A stretch of DNA of 64,000 nucleotides from Dichetophora obliterata (GCA_963920525.1 OY986438.1:76456060-76520059); one strand, 5' to 3'. Positions 44,169-55,235 are shown, counted from the stretch's first letter. The notes: generated by a model not told the origin, from the letters alone. Program-made: numbers and translations.

Positions 44169-47100
44169 TGTAACGGCGGCGAAATTTTTCGAGTCAGCTT
44201 TTTGGCAGCACCAATGTGGTTACAACGTAAAAAAAAAATCGATTTAATTTTCGACCATTTAATTTTTAATCTAGAAAAAATGCAACTCGTCGTTGTGGAG
44301 CGGTGTTGCCATCTTGGGAGACGACAGCCCTGTCTATATTGTTTTGAGGGCGCCGGATTAGAGCGCCCCTGGTTTACAAGAGCCAGACGTACAGGTGCTG
44401 CCTCCTCCTCAAGGTGGCCTCACCTCTCCTTTCAGTGACCCGCGGACAAAAGATTGGCACCGACAGCACGTGCTTGTATGCCAGATGCCAGCAGTTCGGG
44501 AGATGTGGGGGGGTTCGTTGGAACCAACCTTTTGTACCCTCGCCGTACAAATATTTCACGTGCTTGGGGTTGCAGCACCTCTGAACTCTTAAATCTGAAA
44601 AAACAATAAAAACCAGTATCTATAAATACAAAGAGGACCATGGTCCTCCTTTTGACTCCACCCGTCGAAACCTCTGGACCAGATGTTATGGTCCTGCCCA
44701 CACACTTCCCTTCCCAACCTTGAGGGTTCAGGTTCTAAAAGCATTTAAAAAAAAAACCCTCCCATCGCAGACGTCTTCCTCTTTTACCAAATAAATTAAC
44801 CCTTTAGGATTTCATTTTACAATAGTTTTATTTACTTAGAGTAAAAAAAATTAAGTTTAATCAAAACTAATTTTACATGGTAAAGTAGAAAAAAAATTTA
44901 TATAAATTCTTGTTGTGTAGTGTAGTACAGGTAAGTATTAAAAGGTTCAAATTATGATAAGTAACTGTAAAATTTTTTTTTTTAAAGGTTACGTCGAAAT
45001 TCAATATAATATTATTAAGTAAAAGGTTCGTATAAAGAAAAATTGTCAATCATTATTATAAATATTAAATTTAGTTTCCATAATATTGTTAGTTTTACCA
45101 TTCTTATTGAATAGGGTAATTGAGAGAAAACAAAAACTCAGGGTAAAAGATTTTAATTTGAAAGATTATTTTTCTTTTCTCTTAGGGTAATTATCGTAAA
45201 TCGAAACAAATTTTAACATTGAACTATATCAACAAGTTTATGTTAAGATTATTGTTGCATAGTGTAAATGGAGAAAAATAATTGTAAAATGTATTAATTT
45301 GTTGGGTGTAATGAGAATTTTCTCTCATTTATAAGTTTTAATATACTATTATTAAATGTAGTTAGGGTTTAATGAGTTTTAATTAAATTTAGTGTTCTTT
45401 TATATGAGATTTGTTTTATATTAGTTTTATTTTTTGGTTTATTTGTATTCTAAGTCGATCGCGATTTTAGTTAAATTTATGTTAGTTTCAAGTGCATTCA
45501 TTTACTGGTTTTATTATTTTCATTTTCTATCGCGGGTTAACTTAAGTTTCTGTTATATGCATTTGAAGTTAGTTCCTGTTTATATTAATTCTTATTGCAT
45601 TTTAGTTGGTATTTATATTCGTTTTTGTTCTAATTTAAAATGTATTATACGGTTGAGTTTATTAAGATTTTTATATTATTCTTTTTCATTAAATTTATTT
45701 TCTTTTTTCAACGTTAGCTAGTGTTTTTAGATTTTATTATAGTTAAATAATAGTTTTAATCTAGTTTAATTTTATGGTTTAGCTTCCGTTTTTTTTTTAT
45801 ACGGCTAGATTTTACTTTAAGATAAATTTCAAGTTTAATCTATAGATTAGTTTTATGTAAATAAAAAAAATTAAAATATAATATCTAATTCCATGTACGA
45901 TTTAAGTTATGGAATTAGAGTTCTAATATGTATTTATAATTAAGCAAATTTTCAAAGCAAGATACTTGTTTTGCTTTCAATAATTAGATTTTAGCTTATG
46001 ACATGGTTTTTTTTTTTTTGTGTGTTTGTTATAAGCCATATTTATATCTCTTTCTTGTTATAATAAGTATATTGCTTTGCTTTTCCTTTTTTGTTTTATA
46101 AAACTAAACTCCTATGCCTTTGAATAAAAATTAATAACAATATATATACTAATAAAAAAAACCTGTCGTCCTGGCCGTTGAGGTTGGCTGCCGATACAGT
46201 TGTCGTGGTCGTAGGTGATAGCGCTAGCTGCAGTCGTTGACGCTAGCTGTTGTCGCTGATGATAATTGCTGTGATCGCTACTGCTTTTTGGTGCTGATGA
46301 GCAGAGACCATGTCTGCTGCTGCTCGCTGTTATGATGGTGCTGGCCGTGATGTTCGGTTCGTACCGCTGGTAACTACCATGGTGCTGGGGTGGCTACTGG
46401 CACAGACGTGCCCATAGGAGCACTCTGGACTGGTGATGGCGTAGAGGTTGCTGAACCTTGTGTCAGTTGGTGTGTCTAGCGCTGTGGTTGTTGACTTGGC
46501 GGTGGGCCGTGCGCTATGTGCATGGGTTTTCTTGCACTAGCACTGACGCTGTTGTCGTTAGTGGTGGTGGTCGACCGTGTCTGCTGCTGGGGTAGTGAGC
46601 TAATGCGCAGCTGCCTACCAGACGTGGTGGTTGTCGCACTGTAGAGGTGGATGAGCCAGCTGTTTATAGCACCGCTGTTGTAGCTGCAGTGGCTGCTGCT
46701 TGGCAACGTCTAGCAGAGCGCTAGCTGGTCGTTGCACCACCGCTATGGAGCTTGACGGTATGCTGGTGAGGTTTTAGTTTGGCCACTGGCTTCGGGCGCT
46801 ATTGTGGTTGAGCTATGGCGAGTGCACTATGGCGATTTCGCTGCCAACGGGGCTATTATAGCAGACTTGGTGATGCTGCTCCGTTATCTAACAAGCTGTC
46901 CGCAGTAATATTTGTGAGCATTGAGGCCCAGCGGAGCGTTAGCAAGGAGTGCAGACCGTAATGCGCTAGCTGTAGAGCGCTAAACTGATTGAGCTACCTC
47001 TGTGGTTCGCAACGAGGTGATTGCGCTAGCTTCAGTGGCCAGAGTAGCACTAACGGTGGCTATCGCACCTCCTTAGGTTTTTTAAGGCTGCTTGTATTGC

Positions 47101-47858
47101 GGCGCTAGCAGACGTAGTTGCTATTCATTGCAGAACACATAAAGAAATTAAAAATATGGTCAAACTTTGTGTTTGAAGGTATTAAAGTTTTGATTTTAAT
47201 TTTATTACCTTTTTTTCTTAGAAATAGATGCCACAGCTCGTGTCGATCCGTTCGTTCTTCTTCTTCTTTTTTTTCTTTTCCTTTTTCTGTATCTCCCGTG
47301 GTATAATGTGCTACAATTTTCCCTTCGCGCCAGACCTTTAGGGTGAGGTTGCACTGTTTTTCTTAGCCGTTTACACGGCAAAACACCAAAATTTGTGCCA
47401 AGTAGAACGGGATTTCAAATAAAAACGTAGAAGTGAGGTGTAAGCGAGAGGGAAATTTATGCCACTCCACGAACTCAGAATTACCCACGCCCACTTCTGC
47501 ATTGTGATTGGCTAAAACCGAATCAAGCCCGTTGAAGGCCATTTTGTTGAGACGAATGTTCCCGAACAACACGAGATGTCGTATCAAGGGCTGGACAACC
47601 GGAGCCACGCTACTAGATGGCGCTACCAGGTGTCAGCTGTCAATTAAGAAAACCCGTGACATTTGTCAAACTCAACCAAAATGGCAGCTGTCAAACACAA
47701 AAAAGTGTGAGCTGTCAAATATGACACCTGGCAGCTGTCAAATCTGACGATATGTCAGCTGTCAGATAAAACAAATGTGACAGCTGTCAAACCTGACGAT
47801 ATGTCAGCTATCAGATGAAAAAAAATGTGACAGACATAGATAAATTTGTGCCGTTACA
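44169..47858. mobile_element. Unclassified 3.7 kb unit with terminal inverted repeats
   Basis: It starts TGTAACGGC and ends GCCGTTACA; the next bases of the two ends also pair imperfectly (GGCGAAATTT with CAAATTTATC after inversion). ATAT flanks both sides (44,165-44,168 and 47,859-47,862). Inside are an AT-rich part (44,700-46,160), a GC-richer triplet-rich part (46,160-47,110) and a palindrome array near the right end. No transposase, Gag or Pol is visible. It could be a non-autonomous DNA element, a large non-coding LTR-type element, or a chance pairing. Confidence 0.45.
47630..47835. repeat. Array of CAGCTGTCA palindromic motifs
   Basis: Seven variants of TGACAGCTGTCA occur in about 200 bases; one is the perfect 12-bp palindrome (about 47,778-47,789). 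The last part is a tandem of two units of 49-50 bp (47,731-47,779 and 47,780-47,828) sharing CTGACGATATGTCAGCT. Confidence 0.85.
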
Positions 47859-48438
47859 ATATACCATTTTTATTTCAATTTTCGTATTTTTTACCCTGAT
47901 GAAAAAACCTTGATATTTGTAAATGTCTGCTTAGAAGTTCGCCATTTTTTCATTTTTTAATAATAATATTTAAATCTACTACCTGCCAGAATGACAACCC
48001 GCAGAACAATAATATATTTAAGTTTTTTGCTTCAAATAACTTCAACTGCCGTATTCATCCATGCCAGCGACACAACTTTATTTTATGTGTGAACTTTGGA
48101 CGTAAAACATTTTTTAAAAATATTTTAAAATAACATGAAAACAAATTTAAATTATTGTATTTTATTTTAAATAAAAATTGCCGAAATAAACCTTGAAAAT
48201 AAGGCCGGAGAACTAGACTACAGCATAAATACTTTGAAATAAATTTAGTTTTATTTGTATGTATTTTTTTATATTTCAAATATATCAGAGGAAACATGTT
48301 TAAAATGCATAACTTTGTTCTGTTAATGAACAAAAAACTTTTCAAGTTATGTATAAGCCATAATTATTTCACTAGCCGAATAAGAACTATGTCTTTCTAT
48401 TGAGCTAATGAAATATCTAAAAGACCTTCTTTGCAGCA
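47859..48438. other. AT-rich spacer
   Basis: No gene is seen between the 3.7 kb unit and the RTE-like LINE. Confidence 0.6.
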
Positions 48439-48452
48439 ACAACCAAAATATA

Positions 48453-51400
48453 CTTACTTTCTTACTTAGTTGGCGCTACAACCGTATGTCGGTCTTGGCC
48501 TCATCTAAGAATTTGCGCCAGCCATTTCTGTCTTTCGCTTGCTGGCGCCAGTTGGAAATTCCAAGCTTCGTCAGGTTGTCCTCTACTTGGTCTTTCCAAC
48601 GAAGATGCAGTCGTCCTCTTCTGCGTTCACCGCCGCTGGGTACCGAATCGAATGTTTTCTTCACTGGAGCATCGTCTTTCATGCGCTGAACATGACCAAG
48701 CCAGCGAAGCCGCTCGATTTTAATCAGCGTACAGCTCATACAGTTCATCATTCCACCGTATTCGGTACTCGCCATTGACGCAGATTGGTCCGTAGATCTT
48801 ACGAAGAATCTTTCTCTCGAATGCTCCTAAAGTCTTTTCATCTAAACTGCTCAGCGTCCAGGTTTGTGATGCGTAAAGTAGGACGGGCATTATGAGCGAT
48901 TTATAGAGCGTGTTTTTCGTTCGTCGAGAGAGGGCCTTGCTTCTCAGTTGCCTACTGAGCCCAAAGTAACACCTGTTGGCAAGAGTTATTCTTCGTTTGA
49001 TCTCAATGCTGATGTCGTTGGTTGAATTAATGCTGGATCCGAGATAAACAAAGTTCTTCACAACCTCGAAGGAGGTATTGTCAACGGTAACGTGGGTTCC
49101 AAGACGCTGGGACTGTTTGTTTGTTGACACTAAGTATTTCGTCTTATCGGCATTCACTGCCAGACCCATTCGACTTGACTCTCTTTCTAGTCTGGAAAAT
49201 GCTGCACTGACTTCGCGCGTATTATGGCCAATGATATCGATGTCATCAGCATACGCAAGCAGCATAACACTCTTGTAGAATATTGTGCCAATACGTCTCA
49301 GATCAGCAGCTCGGATGATCTTTTCCATCATTAGGTTGAAAAAGTCGCACGATAAGGAATCACCTTGTCTGAAACCTCGTTTGGTAATAAATGGTGGGGA
49401 GAGGTCCTTCCCGATTTTAACTGCGCTGCTGGTGTTGCTCAGTGTTATCCTGCAAAGTCGTATTAGTTTTGCAGGAATACCAAATTCAGACATGGTGGAG
49501 TACAGGTGCTTCCTTATTGGGCTGTCGAAGGCGGCTTTGTAGTCGACAAAAAGATGGTGGGTGTCGACTTGTTTTTCTTGAGTCTTCTCCAAGATTTATC
49601 GTAGCATGAAAATCTGGTCGATGGTGGACTTTCCGAGTCTGAAGCCACACTGATAAGGTCCGATCAGTTCGTTTACAATGGGCTTCAATCTTTCACATAA
49701 AACGCTCGACAGGACCTAATATGCGATATTAAGAAGGCTTATCCCACGGTAATTGGCACAGATAGTGGAATTGCCTTTCTTGTGGATTGGGCAGAGCACA
49801 CTGAGATTCCAATTGTTCGGAATGCATTTTTCCGACCATATTCTGTATAGAAGCTCGTGAATGCATTTAAGTAGAGCTTCGCCTCCGTTCTTAAACAGCT
49901 CAGCAGGTAAGCCATCAGCTCCCGCGGCTTTGTTATTTTTAAGCCGAGCTATAGCTGTCAGAACTTCATCATAGTCGGGCAGCGGAACCTCAACGCTGTC
50001 ATCCGAAATTGGGGTTGCCGGAATATCATCTTAATTGGCGGAATTGTTGTCAGCGTCGCCATTTAGAAGCTTAGAGAAGTGTTCCCTCCATAACGTCAGT
50101 GTATTCTGGACATCTGTCACTAGATTTCCGTTTTCATCCTTGCAGGAAAAGGCCCCGGTTTTAAAACCATCGGCAAGGCGTCTTATTTTTTGGAAAAATT
50201 TTCGGGCCTCATTCCTGTCACCATACATCTCAATCTTCTCCTGCTCGCGCTTTTCTGCCTCTCTTTTTTTCCGCCTGAAAATATGTCTCTCTTTCCTCCT
50301 CTTTTCTTTGTATCGCTCCTTAGCAGCGCGCGTTAAAACCGACTGCAGGGTGGCTTTGTAGGCGGCGTCTTTCTCTGCAGTGGCGTCGCGACACTCCTGG
50401 TCATACCACTGATTTCGGTGAGGGCGGTGGTATGCAATCACCTCTTCAGCAGCCGCACGCATGGAGTTGGAAATGTGTGTCCACTGCGTGCATATATCAT
50501 CGATTGGAGGAGTGCTTTGAAGCAGGAGTGAGAGTCGAGTGGCGAAAGCATCGGCTGTCTGTTTCGATTGCAGCTTGTTGACGTCTAGCTTTCTCTGTGT
50601 AGGGTTGCGTGTATTCTTAGCTGCGCACAGACGTGTACGGATCTTGGCTGCAACAAGATAGTAATCCAAGTCAATGTTTGCACCACGGATCGTGCGCACA
50701 TCCAATGCACTGGAAGAGTGCCTTCCGTCGATCAAAACGTGATCAATTTGATTCTTGGTTTTTTGATCAGGGGACATACAGGTGGCTTTATGAATATTGA
50801 AATGCTTGAATCTAGTGCTACTTACGACCATGTTTCGTGCTGCGGCGAAGTCAATCAGCCTCATTCCGTTATCGGAGGTGTTTTCGTGGAGGCTGAACTT
50901 TCCGTCTGTTGGACCAAAAATATTTTCCTTGCCCACCTTAGCGTTGAAGTCACCAAGCACGATTTTTATGTCGTGGGGCAGCGCTCGTAAGCATTTTCAA
51001 GGCGCTCGTAGAAAATTTCCTTGATCTCATCGTCCTTGTCTTCTGTCGGAGCGTGCGCACATATTAGGCTTATGTTGAAAAATTTAACCTTGATGCGGAT
51101 TATGGCAAGTCGTTCGTTCACAGGTGTAAATCGCAGGACGTGGGGCCGTAGTCTCTTGCCAACTACAAATCCGCATCCAAACTCGTGCTTCTCCGCATGG
51201 CCGCTGTAGTAAATATCACAGGGTGCATGCCGAATGCAACCCTGTCCCTTCCATCGCATTTCTTGGATAGCAGTGATATCAGCTTTGTATCTTTCCAAGA
51301 CATCAGTCAGTTGGTTAGAGGCACCTTCCCAATTAAGGGTTCGGACATTCCAGGTGCATATCCGTAAATCATTATCAGTTTTTCGTTTGCGGAGGTCGTC

Positions 51401-51688
51401 ATCAGATTTGGGGATCATTTTTCTTCTTTTCTTATTTGTTTTCATTGAAATGGGTTTTTACGGGTGGGCTTCAAACCCGACGCACAACCTATTTTAAGCC
51501 TAGGGGAGCGCGCCGCTCAGATTAGCCGCCAAACTAACGGTTGTCAGTTTTGACGTTGCCCAGGAAACACCACGTGGAGGTTTGAGTCGACTTGAGGCGA
51601 TTTCACAAAGATTATGCTGGCCTCGCCAGGTTGAGACAGTCAGACATGTTACATTGTTACATCGCCCCCAGTTTCCCCAAAATATATT
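48453..51688 (-). mobile_element. RTE-like LINE, full length by its target duplication
   Basis: The 3,236-bp insertion is flanked by the 14-bp duplication ACAACCAAAATATA (48,439-48,452 and 51,689-51,702). Element orientation is minus, with a short 5' leader, an endonuclease-RT frame and a 3' end with AAGTAAGAAAGTAAG tail repeats. This size and layout are typical of RTE-type elements. Confidence 0.93.
48476..51445 (-). pseudogene. RTE-like endonuclease/reverse transcriptase, broken
   Basis: The ATG is at 51,445. Endonuclease: ICTWNVRTLN, ITAIQEMRWKG, ICAHAPTEDKD, LGDFNAKVG, NQIDHVLIDGRH. Reverse transcriptase: HKKGNSTICANYRGISLLN, GPYQCGFR, DYKAAFDSP, GFRQGDSLS, YADD intact; then a C-terminal LRKIYGP and RLRWLGHVQRM block. 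Breaks: a one-base frameshift near 50,966; in-frame stops at 50,031-50,033 (TAA), 49,716-49,718 (TAG) and 49,596-49,598 (TAA); and a further shift with stop near 48,720, after which the C-terminus continues in another frame to 48,476. The protein type is often mis-annotated in insects as craniofacial development protein 2-like. Confidence 0.92.
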
Positions 51689-51702
51689 ACAACCAAAATA
51701 TA

Positions 51703-53081
51703 GCTACAACAAAATCACAACAAAAATGTCCAGCTAGAAACAAAATAAATTCGGCAACCATGTACACGCAAATAAGCTGTCCAATTATTTTCATTCATAA
51801 AATTTGCAATATTTCTTCAGATATTCAAATAGGAAGAAACAGGCAAGGACATTAAAAAAATACCGATCTTTTTGCTCCCTTGTGCACACAGCCGAAATGA
51901 TCAAAAATATAGAAAACAAAATGTAAACTAACTCTCACTTTTGAAAGGGTATAAAGTGGAGAGCGCGCTAGACTATTAACCCAGAGGTCCCTTGTTCGAA
52001 TCCGGGTTCGGGCATGGTTCTTTTCACTTTCTTTGTTCCTTACTACATTTAAGAGTTATGGAAAAACTAAAAATCCACAACTAAATTGTGGAAAATGTGA
52101 AAATAAAGGACAGAAACAACTAAGGGCTGGAAATGCTTGACGGGGTTAAGGCATAACACTAGCTTCGGTTAAAAACAATTCAAATTGTCTTGCACGGTTG
52201 TTTTGCCTAATCAATAATTCACGTGTGGTTCCAATCAATTCCTCTAAATAATCTATCCCTTTCCTTTCAGGTCAAAGACCAAACCTTGTTTGTACAAGAC
52301 GCATGCCTTGGTTCTTTGATCTTTGAAATAAAAAATATATATACTCGTTGTTGTTAGTTTGTTAAATTTTTTACTGTGAACACACCTTTTTGTTTCATCT
52401 CGTTAGCCTTATAATTGTTGTTGAATAACAGCTGATTTTACTTTGCTGAAAATTTGAAATGTAATTTTCATATGCATTAAGTTTACTCTTTTATGCGTTT
52501 CAATTTCATAAAATTAAACATTTTTAACAACGTTCATATTTAGACTACTATTGAAAAATATATCAGTGTTGCTACGTTGTTAATCGGTAGTTCAATAGTT
52601 TTACAAAAACAAAGTGCATGTAAAAAATAACAAGTAGATACTTACAAACTGCCGAGTCCGGTCTGAATACCCAAATTCAAATCAATACCACTTATATGTA
52701 ACAAAGCATTGGTAAGGTAACGGTAAATTTAGTGATTTAATTGAACTATCAGTTAATGAAATCTTGGGGGAAATTCATTGGAAAATGACAGAAATATTTG
52801 CTTGCAAAATCAAAACTCGAAATTGCAATGTTTTTTTTCTCATTCTGAGACAAGAAAATGTAATGTAAGAAAATGTAATGCACTAAAAAAATTTTAGTTT
52901 TCAAGATATCGAAATAGTTTTGATGTCCAAATAACTGAAATTTTTTTACATACTACCTGTAAAAAATATAACCCAAAAAAGCTTTCGTATACCGTTATTT
53001 TTCTTACCCTTTTGACCCAACTTTGCCTGAGAGCAATTCCGCTTGTTTGTCGGCACACGATCAGTGATCTATTTGTTTAAG
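51703..53081. other. Intergenic stretch with one tRNA-like fragment
   Basis: No coding region is recognised. Apart from the tRNA-like fragment at 51,958, the DNA is AT-rich and unstructured as far as I can see. Confidence 0.55.
51958..52014 (+). pseudogene. tRNA-like fragment or SINE head
   Basis: GAGCGCGCTAGACTATTAACC and a B-box-like GTTCGAATCC occur with tRNA-like spacing. A matching 5' acceptor strand and a paired anticodon stem are absent, so it is not a functional tRNA gene. Confidence 0.35.
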
Positions 53082-53530
53082 GGTGTTTTTTAGCTGCATG
53101 AGAAGTTTCGATGGTTGTTGTCTATGGTTTGACATTTCTGTTCAGTAAGGTTTGGCAATGAATCATGAATTGTTTAACGCCAGAACAAGCTTCCAAATTG
53201 TGAAAATTTACTTTAAAAAAAATAAATCTATTCGCGAAGTTCATAGAGCACTTCGCCCCTTTACTGTGTTTAGTGATGAAACTCATTTCTGGTTAAGTAT
53301 TTCGTCAATAAGTAAAATTTCCGTATATGGAGCGAAGACAATCCTCAAGCAATTAACGAATCACCATTACATTAATTAAAATTGACTGTTTGGTGAGGCT
53401 AACACGCTGGCGGCATCATCGGTCCTTATTTCTTTCGAAATGATGAAGAAGCTGCTGTTACGGTGAATGGCAAGCGCTATCGAGCCATGCCGACAGATTT
53501 TTTTGTTTCAAATATTAATCAGCTAAACAT
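53082..53530 (+). pseudogene. Mariner transposase, 5' half
   Basis: A terminal sequence with TTTTTTAGCTGCATGAGAA (about 53,087-53,105) matches the one at 16,628. The frame from ATG 53,158 encodes the N-terminal helix-turn-helix (SFQIVKIYFKKNKSIREVHRA, partial), then jumps by an internal deletion to the FSDETHFWL catalytic region, and after a shift continues with GGIIGPYFF and RYRAMPTDFF. It stops at 53,530 where a gypsy-B LTR begins. The missing C-terminal half is the fragment at 16,621-17,079. Confidence 0.85.
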
Positions 53531-54170
53531 TGTTGTGTTCGTAACCCAAAAGCAAATAAAAACAAACAAATAATAATAATAACAAACAGACCACCTAGCC
53601 ACAAGCAAGGTCATCAACGTAAACAAACCTTGAAACACTGAGCACATGTGAGTGCAATATGATCAAGCTGAGTAGTGCAACATAAGTTAAAACAATAAAA
53701 CGGCATGAACGTAAACAATAAAAGAAATAGTGATTATTAATGAATCACGACTGTTGGCTAAGCGCAAGCAGCCACTCCTAGTATTAACAAAGAGCCTATC
53801 ATATTACAATTTGCACATGTAGGTCATTGCATGTGACCAAATGTTTAGTATTGCATTTTTGCGGAAGACACAAAATGCAAGTCTGCGTATTTGGTTACAT
53901 CAATGATTGGTCTAATTAAATATGTTGGAAATGTGACTGGAAAATGGGTATGTCTTAGAAAAAGAAAAATTTTACAAATTGTTATAAAAGAAAATTAAAT
54001 TTAAAATAAATAATGATTATACACAAAAAAGTCATACCGACATCATTGCCTTCTTTTTTATATTCACAAATCGGTCTTGTGGCCTTTATACACAGCGCGG
54101 CTCGCTTATAAGCCAAAACCATTATTGCAAATATTTAGCTAGGACTTTTTAAATATTTCCAAACGTAACA
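53531..54170 (+). repeat. gypsy-B 5' LTR
   Basis: 640 bp from TGTTGTGTTCGTAACCC to CCAAACGTAACA. It is nearly the same as the inverted LTR at 17,080-17,712. Confidence 0.93.
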
Positions 54171-54184
54171 TGGCGATCCTGCGG
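54171..54184 (+). promoter_or_regulatory. gypsy-B primer binding site
   Basis: TGGCGATCCTGCGG directly follows the LTR. As in gypsy-A, the LTR/primer junction creates an ATG, but here its frame ends after eight codons. Confidence 0.7.
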
Positions 54185-54263
54185 ACTCGAGACTAGGCAA
54201 TTTTTTTGTGTGGAGTCTTCTGATTGAGCAGCACTCAACTGCTTATACGTGGAGTAAAGCCAG

Positions 54264-54655
54264 ATGTCCCAGTACTCCAGAGAAGAGCTGGATGAATTGT
54301 TCCAGCAACTTTACCACCCAGGATTTATGTGGAGGAAGAGTACATTCCAGAATCTGTGATTGAGACCTCTCAACAAGCGCCGGTTTATGTGCCGACACCA
54401 GTCACGGCCGGACCCAAGAAGTTGACGATCGAGGAATATCGTCAGAGGCAGCATCGATTCAAAGAGCAGCGATTCAAAGAACAGCAAGAGCAGCAACCAC
54501 AGAAGAGAAAGAAGACTAGAGGTGGCAAGTAAGTACGGCGTCGAAGGGAACTGAACAACCTATACAGGATGATCCATCGAAAGGATCTGAAAAACGCAAT
54601 TTCGTACAACAATTGAAAAATTTACAGTCGATGCCGTTGTAAAGCTCACTTGATA
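54264..54655 (+). pseudogene. gypsy-B ORF0, frameshift and nonsense
   Basis: It starts at ATG 54,264 (MSQYSREELDELFQQL). A one-base shift near 54,320 moves to the frame encoding EEEYIPE, PVYVPTP, GPKKLTIEEYRQRQ and the basic KKTRGGK core, which stops at TAA 54,530-54,532 where gypsy-B2 has CAA. Further sequence similar to the gypsy-B2 C-terminus follows to about 54,640. The full set of motifs is as in gypsy-B2 and gypsy-A. Confidence 0.75.
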
Positions 54656-54713
54656 AAAAAAAATTGTTTGGACGATTGTACTCCCGAAGGCCAAGGAGCA
54701 AACAAAAATAACC

Positions 54714-54914
54714 ATGAACAACAACAATAACAACAATAGCAGCAGCAGCAGTAGCAGCAACGAATAGAGCATGAATAATATAATAGGGATTGTATCAATT
54801 ATTTTCATAGTAATTGTAATAATTTACTTTATAAATAGGCATTTTAAAACTTATGTAAAAAAACAGATCATTCAGAACATAAATTTAAATAGCACAACAA
54901 CTAGCACTGCTTAA
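54714..54914 (+). CDS. Small Asn/Ser-rich membrane ORF of gypsy-B
   Basis: An Asn/Ser run from ATG 54,714 is followed by a TAG at 54,765-54,767 (TAC in gypsy-B2). From ATG 54,771 the frame is open for 47 codons: a hydrophobic span (GIVSIIFIVIVIIYF), then a basic tail (NRHFKTYVKK) and polar end. This looks like a single-pass membrane protein with the basic tail inside by the positive-inside rule. It has no cysteine motif and no similarity I recognise. Its counterpart in gypsy-B2 is truncated. Confidence 0.5.
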
Positions 54915-54992
54915 AAAACAATTTTATAAAATTTTTTTTAATAAATAAATCTATATACATTAATACATATAAAACAAATACTTAAAGGAAAT

Positions 54993-55235
54993 ATGGTAGA
55001 ATTTGCGACTAGATGTTTTTACCAAGGATGCTTTGGGATATCATTTAATAAATATTGTGATAAATGTAATAAGAAAATAGTGGACATAGGAAAAGTTAGG
55101 TATCTAAGTTATAAAGCTAAAAGTTTTCATTATAACTGTTTCAAATGTACTGTGTGTAGAGTGACTATTGGAGCAAGAGGGTTTAAGAATAGAGATATTG
55201 GAGTAATATGTCTTAAATGTTACATGATTGAATAA
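54993..55235 (+). CDS. LIM zinc-binding protein encoded by gypsy-B
   Basis: An intact 80-residue frame lies between ORF0 and gag. Its ligands are C22, C25, H46, C49, C52, C55, C73 and C76, giving C-x2-C-x20-H-x2-C-x2-C-x2-C-x17-C-x2-C, exactly the LIM double zinc finger spacing. The HYNCFKCTVC block and the aromatic residue before H46 fit the family. LIM domains bind proteins, so an interaction role is expected but the partner is unknown. The frame is open although gag and pol nearby are riddled with stops. It could be a host LIM exon picked up by the element; no introns or flanking host sequence are visible. Confidence 0.85.
   Translation: MVEFATRCFYQGCFGISFNKYCDKCNKKIVDIGKVRYLSYKAKSFHYNCFKCTVCRVTIGARGFKNRDIGVICLKCYMIE

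Noticed and set aside
46476..46706. 76-codon minus-strand frame in the triplet-rich part of the 3.7 kb unit
   Set aside because: It is low-complexity composition with no motif; the surrounding frames have many stops.
46960..47010. tRNA-like minus-strand stretch with TAGCTCAATCAG
   Set aside because: Only an A-box-like piece is present; there is no B box or acceptor stem.
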